A DNA stretch of 64,000 nt from Sinisalibacter aestuarii. Lineage in GTDB: Bacteria > Pseudomonadota > Alphaproteobacteria > Rhodobacterales > Rhodobacteraceae. A model generated the notes under the pieces. That model made no database searches. It was not told the origin of the DNA and was given only the letters and a program-made list of their open reading frames with translations. Within the stretch, counting starts at the first letter, position 1. Each line of letters starts with the position of its first letter. The position numbers and the translations under genes are program-made. Positions 9,509 through 19,274 of the stretch are shown here, piece after piece. Location of the stretch: the NCBI RefSeq assembly GCF_027923545.1, contig NZ_BROH01000010.1, positions 91,208-155,207 of the forward strand, given 5' to 3'.

Positions 9509-11674
9509 TCACCTTTGCGCCTTCCATTCAAGCCGCCTGCGGTGAAGGATCGGCTCGGTATATCCAGAGGGCTGCGCGCGCCCCTGAAACACCAGATCGC
9601 TTGCCGCCCGGAACGCGATCCCGTCGAAATCCGGCGCCATCGGGCGATAGAACGGATCGCCGGCGTTCTGCCGGTCGACGATTTCGGCCATCCGCCTCAT
9701 GATCTGCTCAACCTCGTCGGCGGTGACCACGCCGTGATACAGCCAGTTGGCGATGTGCTGGGCCGAGATGCGGCAGGTGGCGCGATCTTCCATCAGCCCG
9801 ACATCGTTGATATCGGGCACCTTCGAGCAGCCCACGCCCTGGTCGATCCAGCGCACCACATAGCCGAGAATGCCCTGGGCATTGTTCTCGACCTCGCGGC
9901 GGATCTGGTCCTGCGTCCAGCGCCTGTAATCTGCGAGAGGGATATCGAGCAGCGCCTCGACATAGGCCCGGCGCCCGCCGCGCTTGAGCTGGGCCTGCAC
10001 CGCGAGAACATCGACCTTGTGGTAATGCGTGGCATGAAGCGTTGCGGCTGTCGGGCTCGGAACCCAGGCGCAATTCGCCCCGGCGCGAGGATGCTCGATC
10101 TTCTGTTCGAGCATGGCCGCCATCTTGTCGGGCACCGCCCACATGCCTTTGCCGATCTGGGCCTTGCCGGAAAACCCGCATTCCAGCCCGATATCCACAT
10201 TCTGGTTCTCGTAAGCCTGGATCCATCCCTTGCGCTTGATGAAATCCTTCCGGCTGAAGGGGCCCGCCTCCATCGAGGTGTGAATCTCGTCGCCGGTCCT
10301 GTCGAGGAACCCGGTATTGATGAAGCAGACCCGCTGCCTGGCCGCGCGAATGCATTCCTTGAGGTTCACGCTGGTGCGGCGCTCTTCATCCATGATGCCC
10401 AGCTTCACGGTGTTTTCCGGCAGGCCAAGAACCCCTTCGACATGAGCGAAGACCTCGGAAGCAAAGGCCACTTCCTCCGGCCCGTGCATCTTGGGTTTGA
10501 CCACGTAGACCGATCCGGTTTCGGAATTTCTCAGACCGGCATCCTTGCTCAGATCGTGCATGGCGATCAGGCTCGTCACCATCGCATCCATCAGACCTTC
10601 AAACACCTCCCGCCCCTCGCGGTCCAGGACCGCCGGATTGGTCATCAGGTGGCCCACATTGCGCACCAGCATCAGCGCGCGGCCCTTGACCGAAAGCCGT
10701 GACCCGTCGGGAGCGGTGTAATCACGGTCCGCGTTCAGGCTGCGGGTGATCAGGCTGTCGCCTTTCCTGAAGGTCTCGGCAAGATCGCCGCGCATCAATC
10801 CGAGCCAGTTGCGGTAGGCAAGAACCTTGTCCTCGGCATCGACGCAGGCAACGGAATCCTCGCAATCCATGATTGCCGACATCGCCGATTCCATCACCAC
10901 ATCGGCAAGCCCGCTGCTGCTGAGCTTGCCGGTCGGGGCATCGGGATCGAAGACCAGCTCGACATGCAGACCGTTATTGCGCAGCAGGATCGAGGACGGG
11001 CGCTCTGGCGCGCCACAGTAGCCCGCCAGCTTGTCCGGCTCGTTCAGCGAGGCGCCGTCGACCCGAAGCTGGCCGTCGACGATCGTGTAGGACTGGGCCT
11101 TGCCATGGCTTGTATCGGTGAGCGTGAACACCTCATCGAGAAAGACCGCCGTGCGCGCAACCGTGCGGGCGCCCCGCCCTTCGTCAAAGCCCGCATTCGG
11201 CACCGGCCGCCCCATCGCATCGGTGCCATAGAGGCAATCGTAGAGGCTGCCCCAACGCGCATTTGCCGCGTTCAGAACGAAACGCGCATTGGTGATGGGC
11301 ACGACAAGCTGAGGCCCGGGGATCCGGGCGATCTCCGGATCGACGTTTTCGGTCTCGATCTCGAAATCGTCGCCTTCGGGCAGAAGATAGCCGATCTCTT
11401 CGAGAAAGGCCTTGTAGGCGGCGCGGTCATGCGGCTGCTGCCGCCGGGTCCGGTGCCAGTCGTCGATCCGCTCCTGGATCGTCTCACGCTTTTCCAACAG
11501 CGCGCGGTTGCGCGGGCCGAAGCCATGGACGAGTTCGGAAAAGCCCGCCCAGAACCGATCAGCCGAGACGCCCGTGCCGGGCAGGGCTTCGTCTTCGATG
11601 AACCGCGCGAGATCGGCCGAAACCGTCAGACCCTGACGCATGCACATATCGTTCTGTTCCGGTTCGCTGGGCAT
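9509..11674 (-). CDS. glcB: Malate synthase G
   Basis: At 721 residues this has the normal length of malate synthase G, which condenses glyoxylate with acetyl-CoA to malate. Recognisable segments include [41 protein letters not shown] (catalytic acidic cluster) and [18 protein letters not shown]. It lies 173 bp from the aminohydrolase gene on the same strand, possibly with its own promoter upstream at 11675-12017. It gives the cell a second glyoxylate sink beside bhcABCD, one that costs acetyl-CoA and fixes no nitrogen. Confidence 0.97.
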   Translation of the reverse strand: MPSEPEQNDMCMRQGLTVSADLARFIEDEALPGTGVSADRFWAGFSELVHGFGPRNRALLEKRETIQERIDDWHRTRRQQPHDRAAYKAFLEEIGYLLPEGDDFEIETENVDPEIARIPGPQLVVPITNARFVLNAANARWGSLYDCLYGTDAMGRPVPNAGFDEGRGARTVARTAVFLDEVFTLTDTSHGKAQSYTIVDGQLRVDGASLNEPDKLAGYCGAPERPSSILLRNNGLHVELVFDPDAPTGKLSSSGLADVVMESAMSAIMDCEDSVACVDAEDKVLAYRNWLGLMRGDLAETFRKGDSLITRSLNADRDYTAPDGSRLSVKGRALMLVRNVGHLMTNPAVLDREGREVFEGLMDAMVTSLIAMHDLSKDAGLRNSETGSVYVVKPKMHGPEEVAFASEVFAHVEGVLGLPENTVKLGIMDEERRTSVNLKECIRAARQRVCFINTGFLDRTGDEIHTSMEAGPFSRKDFIKRKGWIQAYENQNVDIGLECGFSGKAQIGKGMWAVPDKMAAMLEQKIEHPRAGANCAWVPSPTAATLHATHYHKVDVLAVQAQLKRGGRRAYVEALLDIPLADYRRWTQDQIRREVENNAQGILGYVVRWIDQGVGCSKVPDINDVGLMEDRATCRISAQHIANWLYHGVVTADEVEQIMRRMAEIVDRQNAGDPFYRPMAPDFDGIAFRAASDLVFQGRAQPSGYTEPILHRRRLEWKAQR

Positions 11675-12017
11675 GATCTCTCCTCTCGCACGGCTCGCGC
11701 GCCCTTCGGGCGCAGCACGGCATGCCGTAGTATACCTTTGCGTCTTCAGTCGATTTCTACCCGAAACCGGGAAACCAGGTCACCCAAAATCCGACGCGCA
11801 TTGTTCTGGAAACAACGGTGCAGCTTCAAATTTCTCCAAAGGATAGCACGTTGCGACGGGGAACACGTTTCTGTCGGCGGCAGCTCTTGCCGGGGGGGCA
11901 CGGCCTGGCGAGCCAGATTAACCACGATTTGATCCAGACCCGTCAGCGAACCTATCGGCCCGCTCAATCCGGATATTCACGCCCGATCAAGAGAGCGCCG
12001 GTTGCGCATCGTGCCGT
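11675..12017. other. Gene-free interval upstream of glcB
   Basis: Moderately AT-rich in the middle. A hairpin GCGCGCCCTTCGGGCGC lies near 11697-11713, close to the glcB start. This interval should hold the glcB promoter. I see no tRNA or convincing small gene. Confidence 0.5.
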
Positions 12018-14228
12018 TCAGTTCGAACACGGTGGCAGGTCGGCAAACAAGCGGGTGAACATCAGCCGGATCATAGTTTTCGACACCGACGGCGGGACAA
12101 AGGCTGACAGCGCATCCCAGGCCGTATCAATCATCGCCCGCGCCTCGGTCCGGCAGGCATCGAGTGCGCCCGACTGCCGGATGATGTCGATGGCTTCGCG
12201 CAGCTGCGTCTCGCTTGTCTCATCGCCGGGCGTGGCGACGATTGCGAACAGACGCGCCCGGCCCGCAGGCGCCAGACGCTCAAGCGCGCGCAGGATCACA
12301 TAGGTCAGCTTGCCGTGCCGGATATCTTCGCCGAGATCCTTGCCAAGCGCCGGATCGCTCTCGATGTTCCGCACGTCGTCCATGATCTGATAGGCAACGC
12401 CCGCCATCTCGCCGTAAGTCTCGCAGGCACTGCGCGTCGCGGCATCCGCCCGGGCGATGACGCAGACAATCGCACCGATTGCCCGGACCGGGGCTGCGGT
12501 TTTCAAGGCATAGGTTTGCAATGCCTTGTCCGCGTAGGCGCCCGGCGCCTCCAGCGCCACCTGTTCCCGGTCCCAGGCCGAAGCGAACAGATCCTGCGCC
12601 TGCCCTGCATGCGCCCGCACGAACAGATCCATCATGATCCGGTAAATCTCTTCGCGCTGCGCGACATCGAGGGCGGGGTGATTTTCGAGCGCCTTGAGGG
12701 GCAGGAAGTAGAGCCAGTTACCTGTATTGATGGTTTCGGCCCGCCCATAGATCGTATGAATCGCCGGGCCGCCCCGGCGAAGGGAGGAATTGTCCTGAAT
12801 GTCGTCGATCATCAGCGATCCGGCATGAACCAGCTCCGGGATCACCGTGACGGCTTGCTCATAGGGCGCCACATCTGCCCCAAGGGCGCGCAGCATCAAG
12901 ACCCCGAAGACCGAGCGCCAATGTTTGCCGCCGCGATCCAGCAGCGCCCATGACGGCCCGCTCAGCATCGCGTTATGTGCGGCAATGTCATAGGGCCAGT
13001 GGGCCGGAGCGACGGTGTTCGACAGCCAGTCATTATCCAGAATCCTGGGCAGGAGCGCTTCGATATGGCCGTCGATGCGCGCGATCCACGCGGCCTGATT
13101 GGCCTCGAAACTCGACGGCATCGCATAGCCGAAAAGCTCAAGATGCCCCCGGCAGGATATCGGCCGCCCGGCAAACTGCCCATCGACACGGCCCGCGCCC
13201 TCCCAAACGGCCGTGAACCCGCCATAGACCGGGACTTCGCTGGTCACCGATGCGGCAGTGAAGGAGAAACGGGCATCGAAATCGGCGATCTCGAGGTTCC
13301 ATGAGGTGGCATAGCGGGCGTGCGTGTCGGGGCTCGTCCAGAATGCCGTGGGTTCGATGGAAACGGCGCTGGCGCGCCGTGGACCCGGACCATCGCCGAG
13401 CAGGAACGCACTGACGTCGTGGATACGCCCCGTCTCGGGATCCTCGCCCCGCCACATCAGCAGGTGGCGGCGCTCATCCAGCGCGATGGCAAACCAGGCC
13501 CAGGATAATGTCTCGGTGCCATCGGCCCCCTGCGCGGGTTCGAGCCAGCCGCGCTCGCCCCATTGATGATCGAACCATGCCGCGCCGGTGACGGACAAGC
13601 CATCGACGGTGCCGGTCACCGTCATCCGCGGGCACGAGGCATAAGCCATGGTTCCGAAATTGTGGCCGCCGGAACAATCGGGATCCCAGAACCAGTCGAC
13701 CGCCGGGGTGAGCGTGAAGGCGCAGGATGCGTTGCGTCCGGGCCATGGCAGGCGCAACTCGATCTGGCCGCTCTCGGACTGACGCAGCGAGATGCTTTCC
13801 CAGGCGATGTCGAGGCGATCCATGCGTTCCGATACCGGCGCACCCGACACCCGGACCGGCGCCGGCGGCCCAAAGCGCGCCAGCTCTTCGACATAGGCCC
13901 GCGCCATCGCTTCGGGCATTCCGCCCTCGATCAGCTTGTCGCGCGATTCCGCGTTGCCGAACCGGGTCATGCTCTCGGTGGCGAGGCTGATGTAATCGAG
14001 ATCGGCAGCCCCCACGGCCCGCAGGGAGGCAAACAGCAGCCAACCGGTTTCACCAGTATCCTCCTGCGACGTGGCTCGCCCGAACATGACCATGAGATCA
14101 TGGGCCCGCCCCTCCAGCATGAACTCGCCCTGAACGAACCACCATTCCGTCTTCACCTCCGGGTGCGGCGCAGCGTCATGGAAGGCGCAGGACACCGGCC
14201 CCGAACCGGAGACATGTTGCAGGTTCAT
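12018..14228 (-). CDS. Fusion of AttH/CrtC-like hydratase (lipocalin-type) domain with polyprenyl synthase
   Basis: The 736-residue protein has two parts. Residues ~10-370 resemble the AttH/carotenoid 1,2-hydratase (CrtC) family: EWWFVQGEF near residue 28 and AAWFDHQWGERGW near residue 220. Residues ~395-736 are an isoprenyl diphosphate synthase: RGGKHWRSVF (substrate-binding Lys/Arg region), the first aspartate-rich motif MIDDIQDNS near residue 472 and the second, IMDDVRNIESDP, near residue 615. Both Asp motifs are intact, so chain elongation should work. The first part could hydrate or cyclise an isoprenoid. No crt genes or terpene synthases are adjacent. The two halves are in one continuous frame with no break. 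Product unknown; domain calls are confident, pathway is not. Confidence 0.85.
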   Translation of the reverse strand: MNLQHVSGSGPVSCAFHDAAPHPEVKTEWWFVQGEFMLEGRAHDLMVMFGRATSQEDTGETGWLLFASLRAVGAADLDYISLATESMTRFGNAESRDKLIEGGMPEAMARAYVEELARFGPPAPVRVSGAPVSERMDRLDIAWESISLRQSESGQIELRLPWPGRNASCAFTLTPAVDWFWDPDCSGGHNFGTMAYASCPRMTVTGTVDGLSVTGAAWFDHQWGERGWLEPAQGADGTETLSWAWFAIALDERRHLLMWRGEDPETGRIHDVSAFLLGDGPGPRRASAVSIEPTAFWTSPDTHARYATSWNLEIADFDARFSFTAASVTSEVPVYGGFTAVWEGAGRVDGQFAGRPISCRGHLELFGYAMPSSFEANQAAWIARIDGHIEALLPRILDNDWLSNTVAPAHWPYDIAAHNAMLSGPSWALLDRGGKHWRSVFGVLMLRALGADVAPYEQAVTVIPELVHAGSLMIDDIQDNSSLRRGGPAIHTIYGRAETINTGNWLYFLPLKALENHPALDVAQREEIYRIMMDLFVRAHAGQAQDLFASAWDREQVALEAPGAYADKALQTYALKTAAPVRAIGAIVCVIARADAATRSACETYGEMAGVAYQIMDDVRNIESDPALGKDLGEDIRHGKLTYVILRALERLAPAGRARLFAIVATPGDETSETQLREAIDIIRQSGALDACRTEARAMIDTAWDALSAFVPPSVSKTMIRLMFTRLFADLPPCSN

Positions 14229-14553
14229 GTTGGCCCTTTCTCACGGCGACTGGTGGAGAACACCCTAGGCCATTTGTTAGCACTCATACACCATTTCGCA
14301 ACGATGGGGTTGGTGCATGGGCCGGGAAGGGCTGTTGATCTGAACGATCAGTCCCGGAATCCGGGGACGCACATCGCGAACAAAGCGATCTGGTCCTGAT
14401 ATCCGGATATCGCAGTCGTATTCGAGGCTCCCGATCCCACTGACTGTCTTCAATCTGCTGCCAAAGCCAGTGGCATCCCAAAGGTTTGCGAGATGATTGT
14501 GCGGCCGTGATCGGCGGCTCCAGACATCGAAGATCGCATGTTCTTCACCCAGG
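14229..14553. other. Gene-poor interval between fcl and the polyprenyl synthase fusion
   Basis: A minus-strand open frame (14277-14582, 101 codons) overlaps the end of fcl. I do not recognise its product, and its composition does not argue strongly for coding. A small palindrome GATATCCGGATATC occurs near 14398-14411. Otherwise nothing is evident. Confidence 0.4.
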
Positions 14554-15489
14554 TCACCAGCCGTTGGCGTCGACCGCAGCATAGGTCTCAGCGATCCCTT
14601 CTCGAAGGCTGCGGTGGTTGTTCCAACCCAAAGCGCGTAGTTTCGAACTGTCCATCAACTTTCGCGGGGCGCCATCAGGTTTCGATGGGTCGAATACGAG
14701 CTCGGCCCGGTAGCCCACCACCTCGGCGATAGTCTCGGCAAGCGCACGGATCGTCACCTCGACGCCAGAACCGACATTGATATGGTCATGGCCGGAATAT
14801 TCTTTGAGCAAGAAGACCAGCGCGTCGGCAAGGTCGTCGGCATGCAGGAACTCCCGCAAGGGCGTGCCGCTGCCCCACAGTGTGACTGAACCCGCCCCCC
14901 GTTGCTTGGCCTCATGGAACTTACGCAACAGCGCGGGCAATACGTGGCTCGACTGCAAGTCATAATTGTCACCTGGACCATAGAGGTTTGTCGGCATCGC
15001 CGAGATCCAGTCGCGGTGGTACTGTTTTCGATAGGCTTGCGCCATCTTGATCCCGGCGATCTTTGCAATGGCATACCACTCATTGGTCGGTTCCAACGGG
15101 CCGGTCAGCAGGCTGTCTTCCGGGATCGGCTGCGGCGCGAGCTTGGGATAAATACACGACGACCCGAGAAACAGGAGACGTTCGACTTCGTTCGCATGAG
15201 CCGCCGCGAAGATATTCGTCTCGATTTGCAGGTTCTCGACAAGAAAATCTACCGGATGGGTATCGTTGGCGAGGATGCCGCCCACCTTGGCCGCAGCCAT
15301 AATGATGGCATCCGGCTTCACCTCCGCCATCCAGTCACCAACCTCGGTCTGTCGCGTCAAGTCAATAACGTCTCGTCCAGCACGAATGACCGCGCAGTCC
15401 TCGGAAGCGAGCCGGCGCACCACGGCGCCACCCACCATACCACGATGCCCCGCAACCCAAACACGCTTGCCTTTGAGATCATAGGACAT
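14554..15489 (-). CDS. fcl: GDP-L-fucose synthase
   Basis: This 311-residue short-chain dehydrogenase/reductase converts GDP-4-keto-6-deoxymannose to GDP-L-fucose (epimerase and reductase). The N-terminal nucleotide loop is [16 protein letters not shown], the catalytic YxxxK is [16 protein letters not shown] (residue ~145), and [19 protein letters not shown] is a family signature. The start follows the gmd stop by 2 bp, so the two are one operon. The product supplies fucose for the polysaccharide cluster that begins 11 kb away. Confidence 0.97.
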   Translation of the reverse strand: MSYDLKGKRVWVAGHRGMVGGAVVRRLASEDCAVIRAGRDVIDLTRQTEVGDWMAEVKPDAIIMAAAKVGGILANDTHPVDFLVENLQIETNIFAAAHANEVERLLFLGSSCIYPKLAPQPIPEDSLLTGPLEPTNEWYAIAKIAGIKMAQAYRKQYHRDWISAMPTNLYGPGDNYDLQSSHVLPALLRKFHEAKQRGAGSVTLWGSGTPLREFLHADDLADALVFLLKEYSGHDHINVGSGVEVTIRALAETIAEVVGYRAELVFDPSKPDGAPRKLMDSSKLRALGWNNHRSLREGIAETYAAVDANGW

Positions 15490-15491
15490 CG

Positions 15492-16610
15492 CTAACCTTC
15501 CACGCTCACCGGCAGTTCGAGCCCGTGAGCCCTGAGCAGTGCATGCCTCTTGGCCGTCTTGAGGTCCTCTGCAACCATCTCAGCACACATCTCCTGTGCC
15601 GTGATTTCCGGCACCCATCCCAGTTTTTCCTTCGCCTTGCTCGGATCTCCCAACAAGGATTCAACTTCGGCCGGACGGAAATAGCGCGGATCAACCCGCA
15701 CGATCACATCGCCCACCGATAGCGCGGGAGCATCACCCCCTGCGATCCCGGTTACCGTGCCAACCTCGTCCACACCCCCACCAGAAAACTCCAGTGTCAG
15801 GCCGAGTTCCGCTGCCGACCATGTGATGAACTCGCGCACAGAATACTGCTTGCCCGTGGCAATGACGAAGTCCTCAGGCGCATCCTGCTGCAGCATCATC
15901 CATTGCATGCGCACGTAGTCTTTCGCGTGGCCCCAGTCACGCAGCGCGCCGATGTTGCCCATGTAGAGACAGGGCTCAAGCCCCTGAGCGATATTCGCAA
16001 GCCCGCGGGTGATCTTGCGGGTGACAAAAGTCTCCCCCCGGCGAGGGCTCTCGTGGTTGAAAAGGATTCCGTTGCAGGCATACATGCCATAAGCCTCACG
16101 ATAGTTTACCGCCATCCAGTAAGCGTAAAGCTTTGCCACCGCATAGGGGCTGCGGGGGTGGAAGGGCGTGGTCTCCCGTTGAGGGGTTTCCTGCGCAAGA
16201 CCATAAAGCTCCGAGGTCGAGGCCTGATAGAAGCGCGTTTTTTCTTCCAACCCTAGAAAGCGGATCGCTTCGAGCAAGCGCAGAGTTCCGATCGCATCCA
16301 CGTCAGCGGTATATTCCGGGGCTTCAAAACTCACAGCAACATGGCTTTGAGCTCCGAGATTATATACCTCGTCAGGCTCTGTTTCCCGCATAATTCGAAT
16401 GAGATTCGAACTGTCGGTCAGATCGCCATAATGCAGAATGAATCGTGAGTTGTTGACATGAGGGTCCTGGTAAATGTGGTCCACACGTTGGGTATTGAAT
16501 AGCGATGCTCGCCGCTTGATACCATGGACCTCATACCCCCTCTCAAGCAAAAACTCCGCCAGATAGGATCCGTCCTGCCCTGTGATACCCGTGATCAGCG
16601 CTTTCTTCAT
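15492..16610 (-). CDS. gmd: GDP-mannose 4,6-dehydratase
   Basis: This 372-residue SDR enzyme makes GDP-4-keto-6-deoxy-D-mannose, first step to GDP-L-fucose. [20 protein letters not shown] gives the NADP site, [14 protein letters not shown] the active-site serine/threonine region and [20 protein letters not shown] the YxxxK motif. I start it at ATG 16610 ([11 protein letters not shown]), as in all Gmd proteins; the 56 codons upstream in frame lie in the intergenic region. A dead second copy of the gmd N-terminus lies at 17845-17953. Confidence 0.97.
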   Translation of the reverse strand: MKKALITGITGQDGSYLAEFLLERGYEVHGIKRRASLFNTQRVDHIYQDPHVNNSRFILHYGDLTDSSNLIRIMRETEPDEVYNLGAQSHVAVSFEAPEYTADVDAIGTLRLLEAIRFLGLEEKTRFYQASTSELYGLAQETPQRETTPFHPRSPYAVAKLYAYWMAVNYREAYGMYACNGILFNHESPRRGETFVTRKITRGLANIAQGLEPCLYMGNIGALRDWGHAKDYVRMQWMMLQQDAPEDFVIATGKQYSVREFITWSAAELGLTLEFSGGGVDEVGTVTGIAGGDAPALSVGDVIVRVDPRYFRPAEVESLLGDPSKAKEKLGWVPEITAQEMCAEMVAEDLKTAKRHALLRAHGLELPVSVEG

Positions 16611-17084
16611 TTTCTGTCCCAACCCATCTCTACGCATTCTATCGCCCCAGGCTCCGAAGACATTGCAGGTAAATACTTGCTGATGGCCGGCCCAGGCTGC
16701 GTGGTCCAGTTCGAGTGTTAGTGCATGTTCTGCGTCGGGTCCATCTGGGTAGTGGTTTCCGGGACCGATGGGGGGCAATACGATCTGATAGGCAGACGTT
16801 TCGTGTTATTGCACCGTCACAAAAATTCTACCTGCATCCGCGCTCTTCGCCGGATGTCGAATATCTCACAGAATCCGGCCCCTATTCCGATCCGGCTTCG
16901 ATTTGGGGGCGGCCGCGTGCCGAAGACTGCAATCAAGATGTAGGCATAGACGCATAAACACAAAACCGGATTGCCGCGACGGCATAGTCCTTTTCCGCGT
17001 GACATTGACCTTAGACGCATCACTTTTCTTGCGTTTTCCGGCGAGTTCGGTGCTGAATACGCTCAGACCTGAACCGAGTGAGCC
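16611..17084. other. Divergent promoter region between gmd and the NusG-like gene
   Basis: A 474-bp interval, partly AT-rich around 16790-16870 and 16950-17040, which must hold promoters for gmd-fcl (minus) and the antiterminator (plus). I looked for a JUMPstart/ops element (GGCGGTAG core) and found no convincing match. No gene seen. Confidence 0.5.
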
Positions 17085-17600
17085 GTGATGTCCGCGCAAC
17101 CCCGCGAAGAAGACTGGTATCTCGCCCAGCTGAAGCCAAATGCGCTGCGGATTGCGGAGCGCAACCTGCACCGTCAGGGGTTTCGCACCTTCCTGCCGCA
17201 AGTCGAGGAGACGAAGCGGCGGGGCGGCAGGTTCGAGACGGCTCTGAAGCCTCTGTTTCCCGGCTACGTCTTCGTCGCGTTCGACGCCACGCTTGGCGGT
17301 TGGCGCGCCATCAATGCAACCCAGGGGATAACCCGCCTGGTCGGCTTGGGGCGCGGCCCGGTGGCGGTCCATCGCGGCATCATGGACGCGCTCCGCGCGC
17401 GCTGCGATGCGCAGGGCATATTACTGCCCGGCGAGAGATTGCGCGAAGGTCAGGGCGTGCGCATTACCGCCGGCCCGTTTGCAGACTTCGTGGCGACGAT
17501 CGAGCGGATCACACCGGATCGGCGCGCCTGGGTTCTGCTTGAGCTGATGGGGCGCGAGACCAGGGTCGCGGTACCGACGGATGGGCTCCGGCCCGCATAG
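17085..17600 (+). CDS. NusG/RfaH-like transcription antitermination protein
   Basis: This 171-residue NusG paralogue has the NGN domain EDWYLAQLKPNALRIAERNL (residues 9-28), the conserved LFPGYVFVAFD (residues ~58-68) and a C-terminal KOW segment LREGQGVRITAGPFADFVATI. Specialised NusG paralogues such as RfaH load on RNA polymerase to let it read through long surface-polysaccharide operons. Its place next to gmd-fcl and the exopolysaccharide locus fits. Nothing follows it on the plus strand, so it would act in trans. The housekeeping nusG would normally lie with secE and rplK; neither is here. Confidence 0.9.
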   Translation: MMSAQPREEDWYLAQLKPNALRIAERNLHRQGFRTFLPQVEETKRRGGRFETALKPLFPGYVFVAFDATLGGWRAINATQGITRLVGLGRGPVAVHRGIMDALRARCDAQGILLPGERLREGQGVRITAGPFADFVATIERITPDRRAWVLLELMGRETRVAVPTDGLRPA

Positions 17601-17602
17601 CC

Positions 17603-17838
17603 GTAACGCACAGCCGGCGCATCTCGCCGGGCAACAGACCGCCATACGTCTTCTTCGAGTTGAAGTACGTCGCCTAGCTGATTCCGGCCTTGCGGCAGAT
17701 CTCCACGACCGGTGTGCCTTGCTCGCTCTGCTTCAGGATGAAGGCTTTCTGTACGTCGGTGACCTTCGATGCTTTCATGCGATTCCGCTCGTCTCCCAGC
17801 CTGGGCACTTAGCGGAAACCTCCAGTTTTAGACGATCC
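17603..17838 (-). mobile_element. IS3-family insertion sequence remnant (orfA fragment with stop)
   Basis: On the minus strand from ATG at 17778 the translation starts MKASKVTDVQKAFILKQSEQ and continues GTPVVEICRKAGIS, then a TAG, then ATYFNSKKTYGGLLPGEMRRL. That is the helix-turn-helix start of an IS3-type OrfA with an internal stop. The remainder is lost where the NusG-like gene ends (17600). The outer IS end falls about 17819-17838, where it cuts off the gmd remnant. Confidence 0.8.
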
Positions 17839-17844
17839 AGTTTG

Positions 17845-17953
17845 CACGGGCAGTGTGGCGGTCATGCACCTCGTAGTCCATTTCAAGGAGGAACTACACG
17901 AGGTAGGAACCGTCCTGTCCGGCTCTGCCGGTGACGAGCGCCCGTTCTGTCAT
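17845..17953 (-). pseudogene. Remnant of a second GDP-mannose 4,6-dehydratase gene
   Basis: The minus strand reads MTERALVTGRAGQDGSYLV, a TAG stop, then FLLEMDYEVH before similarity ends at the IS3 remnant. This aligns with the start of intact Gmd ([20 protein letters not shown] then LLERGYEVH). Its ATG overlaps the TGA of the upstream glycosyltransferase (ATGA, 17950-17953), so it was once the next gene in that operon. Confidence 0.85.
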
Positions 17954-18747
17954 GGAGCTTCTCGTTTACCTACGAATTGGCCAAGTTTTGAAAGGTTCTT
18001 CCAAGCGAGCGTTCCAATCCCGCCAGCGCCGTTTCGACGGATCGCGCGGTAGTCCTCGCGGCTTTTCTTGACGACTTGCGAAATCGAACGGTTCGAGGCC
18101 CCACCGACCCGCATCTTTACAAAGACCCGGGGCACATAAGTCAGTCTGATCCGTCCCAGCAAGATCCACCGCAGCATCGCATCGTAATCTGCGGCAATCC
18201 GGAAATCGGGGTCGTAGTTACCCCAGCGGTCGAATACCTCGCGCCTCAGATAAAGCGTAGGGTGAGGGGGCATCCAGCCGCGGCGGATTTTTCTGAGATC
18301 GAAAGGGCCCGCGCGCCATCGGCGAATGATCCTATTGGCGTCATCCCCCGACACATAGTCGAGGTCGCCGTAGACACCATCAACCATAGGATCCTCAAAA
18401 GCGCGGGCAACATCGGCAAGGATATCCGGAGCCGCAAAGGCGTCATCAGAATGCATGAGACCGATGATGTCACCGGTCGATCGGGAAATACCCCGGTTGA
18501 TGGCATCGTAGATACCTCGATCGCGGGCATTTTCGAGATGAGTGTTGACCCTGGCTAGCCGCGAGACCACATCGAGCGTACCATCCGTCGATCCACCATC
18601 CTGAATGATGTGTTCGATTTCCACGCCCGCCTGTGCTTGGACAGACCTCATGGACGCCTCGATGGTCGAGACGCGATTGTAGACCGCTGTAACGATGGAA
18701 ATCTTCACGTCAGTCGCCTGCTTGTGGGGGCGTCGGACAGGACGCAC
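17950..18747 (-). CDS. Family 2 glycosyltransferase
   Basis: Up to 265 residues. The GT-A signature is clear: KISIVTAVYNRVSTIEASM at the N-terminus, IIQDGGSTDGTLDVV, then MHSDDAFAAPDILADV (the metal-binding DxD-like motif) and MPPHPTLYLRREVF. It resembles WcaA-type enzymes of colanic acid/exopolysaccharide synthesis, adding one sugar from a nucleotide donor at the inner membrane. The frame opens at 18747, but GTG at 18708 (VKISIVTAVYNR) is an attractive start because homologues begin at that motif. It was followed in an ancestral operon by a gmd gene that is now dead. Confidence 0.9.
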   Translation of the reverse strand: MRPVRRPHKQATDVKISIVTAVYNRVSTIEASMRSVQAQAGVEIEHIIQDGGSTDGTLDVVSRLARVNTHLENARDRGIYDAINRGISRSTGDIIGLMHSDDAFAAPDILADVARAFEDPMVDGVYGDLDYVSGDDANRIIRRWRAGPFDLRKIRRGWMPPHPTLYLRREVFDRWGNYDPDFRIAADYDAMLRWILLGRIRLTYVPRVFVKMRVGGASNRSISQVVKKSREDYRAIRRNGAGGIGTLAWKNLSKLGQFVGKREAP

Positions 18748-19274
18748 CTAGATAACACGCCAACTGCCAACATGCTTTGTCGAAGTCAAACACCTGATGC
18801 CTCGCATAAGAGCGGGTTTGTGACGCAGTATAGACTTGTGGCGGAGGGAAATTCAGCATTTTTCCCAACTACGTCTCAGACTTTGGCCTGAGGTCTTCGG
18901 AAGCACCTGCGAACGCGCGCAGCGGCACTCGACGTCCGTTTTTCCCATGCGACTTACTTGAAAGGTTCTCGCGCCTTGTTCACCAAAAACCGCCAAACAC
19001 TTGTCTTCACAATATGCTTGGCGAATTTCCTTGTTTTCTTGGGAAGCAGACCCCGGAAATTATTAACTGGAAATCGCCTATCCGGGCCCGGCATGCCAAA
19101 CCGAAAAAGAAATGTTCAGATGAAACGAAGACGAAGTATCACATCAAATACTCCTCGCGCGAAACGGAAGCGATACCCCGACAAGACTGTCATCGAGTTT
19201 CATGGCCCAATTTTCCACATAGTACGACGCTGAAATATGAACGCGGCGCTCCCAATTTTCAATTAGTCTCTAAC
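18748..19274. other. AT-rich gene-poor interval
   Basis: No convincing gene. A 46-codon minus-strand frame (18954-19094, MPGPDRRFPVNNFRGLLPKK and ending NKAREPFK) has a natural-looking basic C-terminus and could be the tail of a lost protein; a TGA closes it nine codons upstream of its ATG. The composition is lower in GC than the flanking genes, like that of horizontally acquired polysaccharide DNA. Confidence 0.35.

Noticed and set aside
16611..17084. JUMPstart/ops element for the RfaH-like protein
   Set aside because: Only weak partial matches such as GGGTAGTGG; not convincing.
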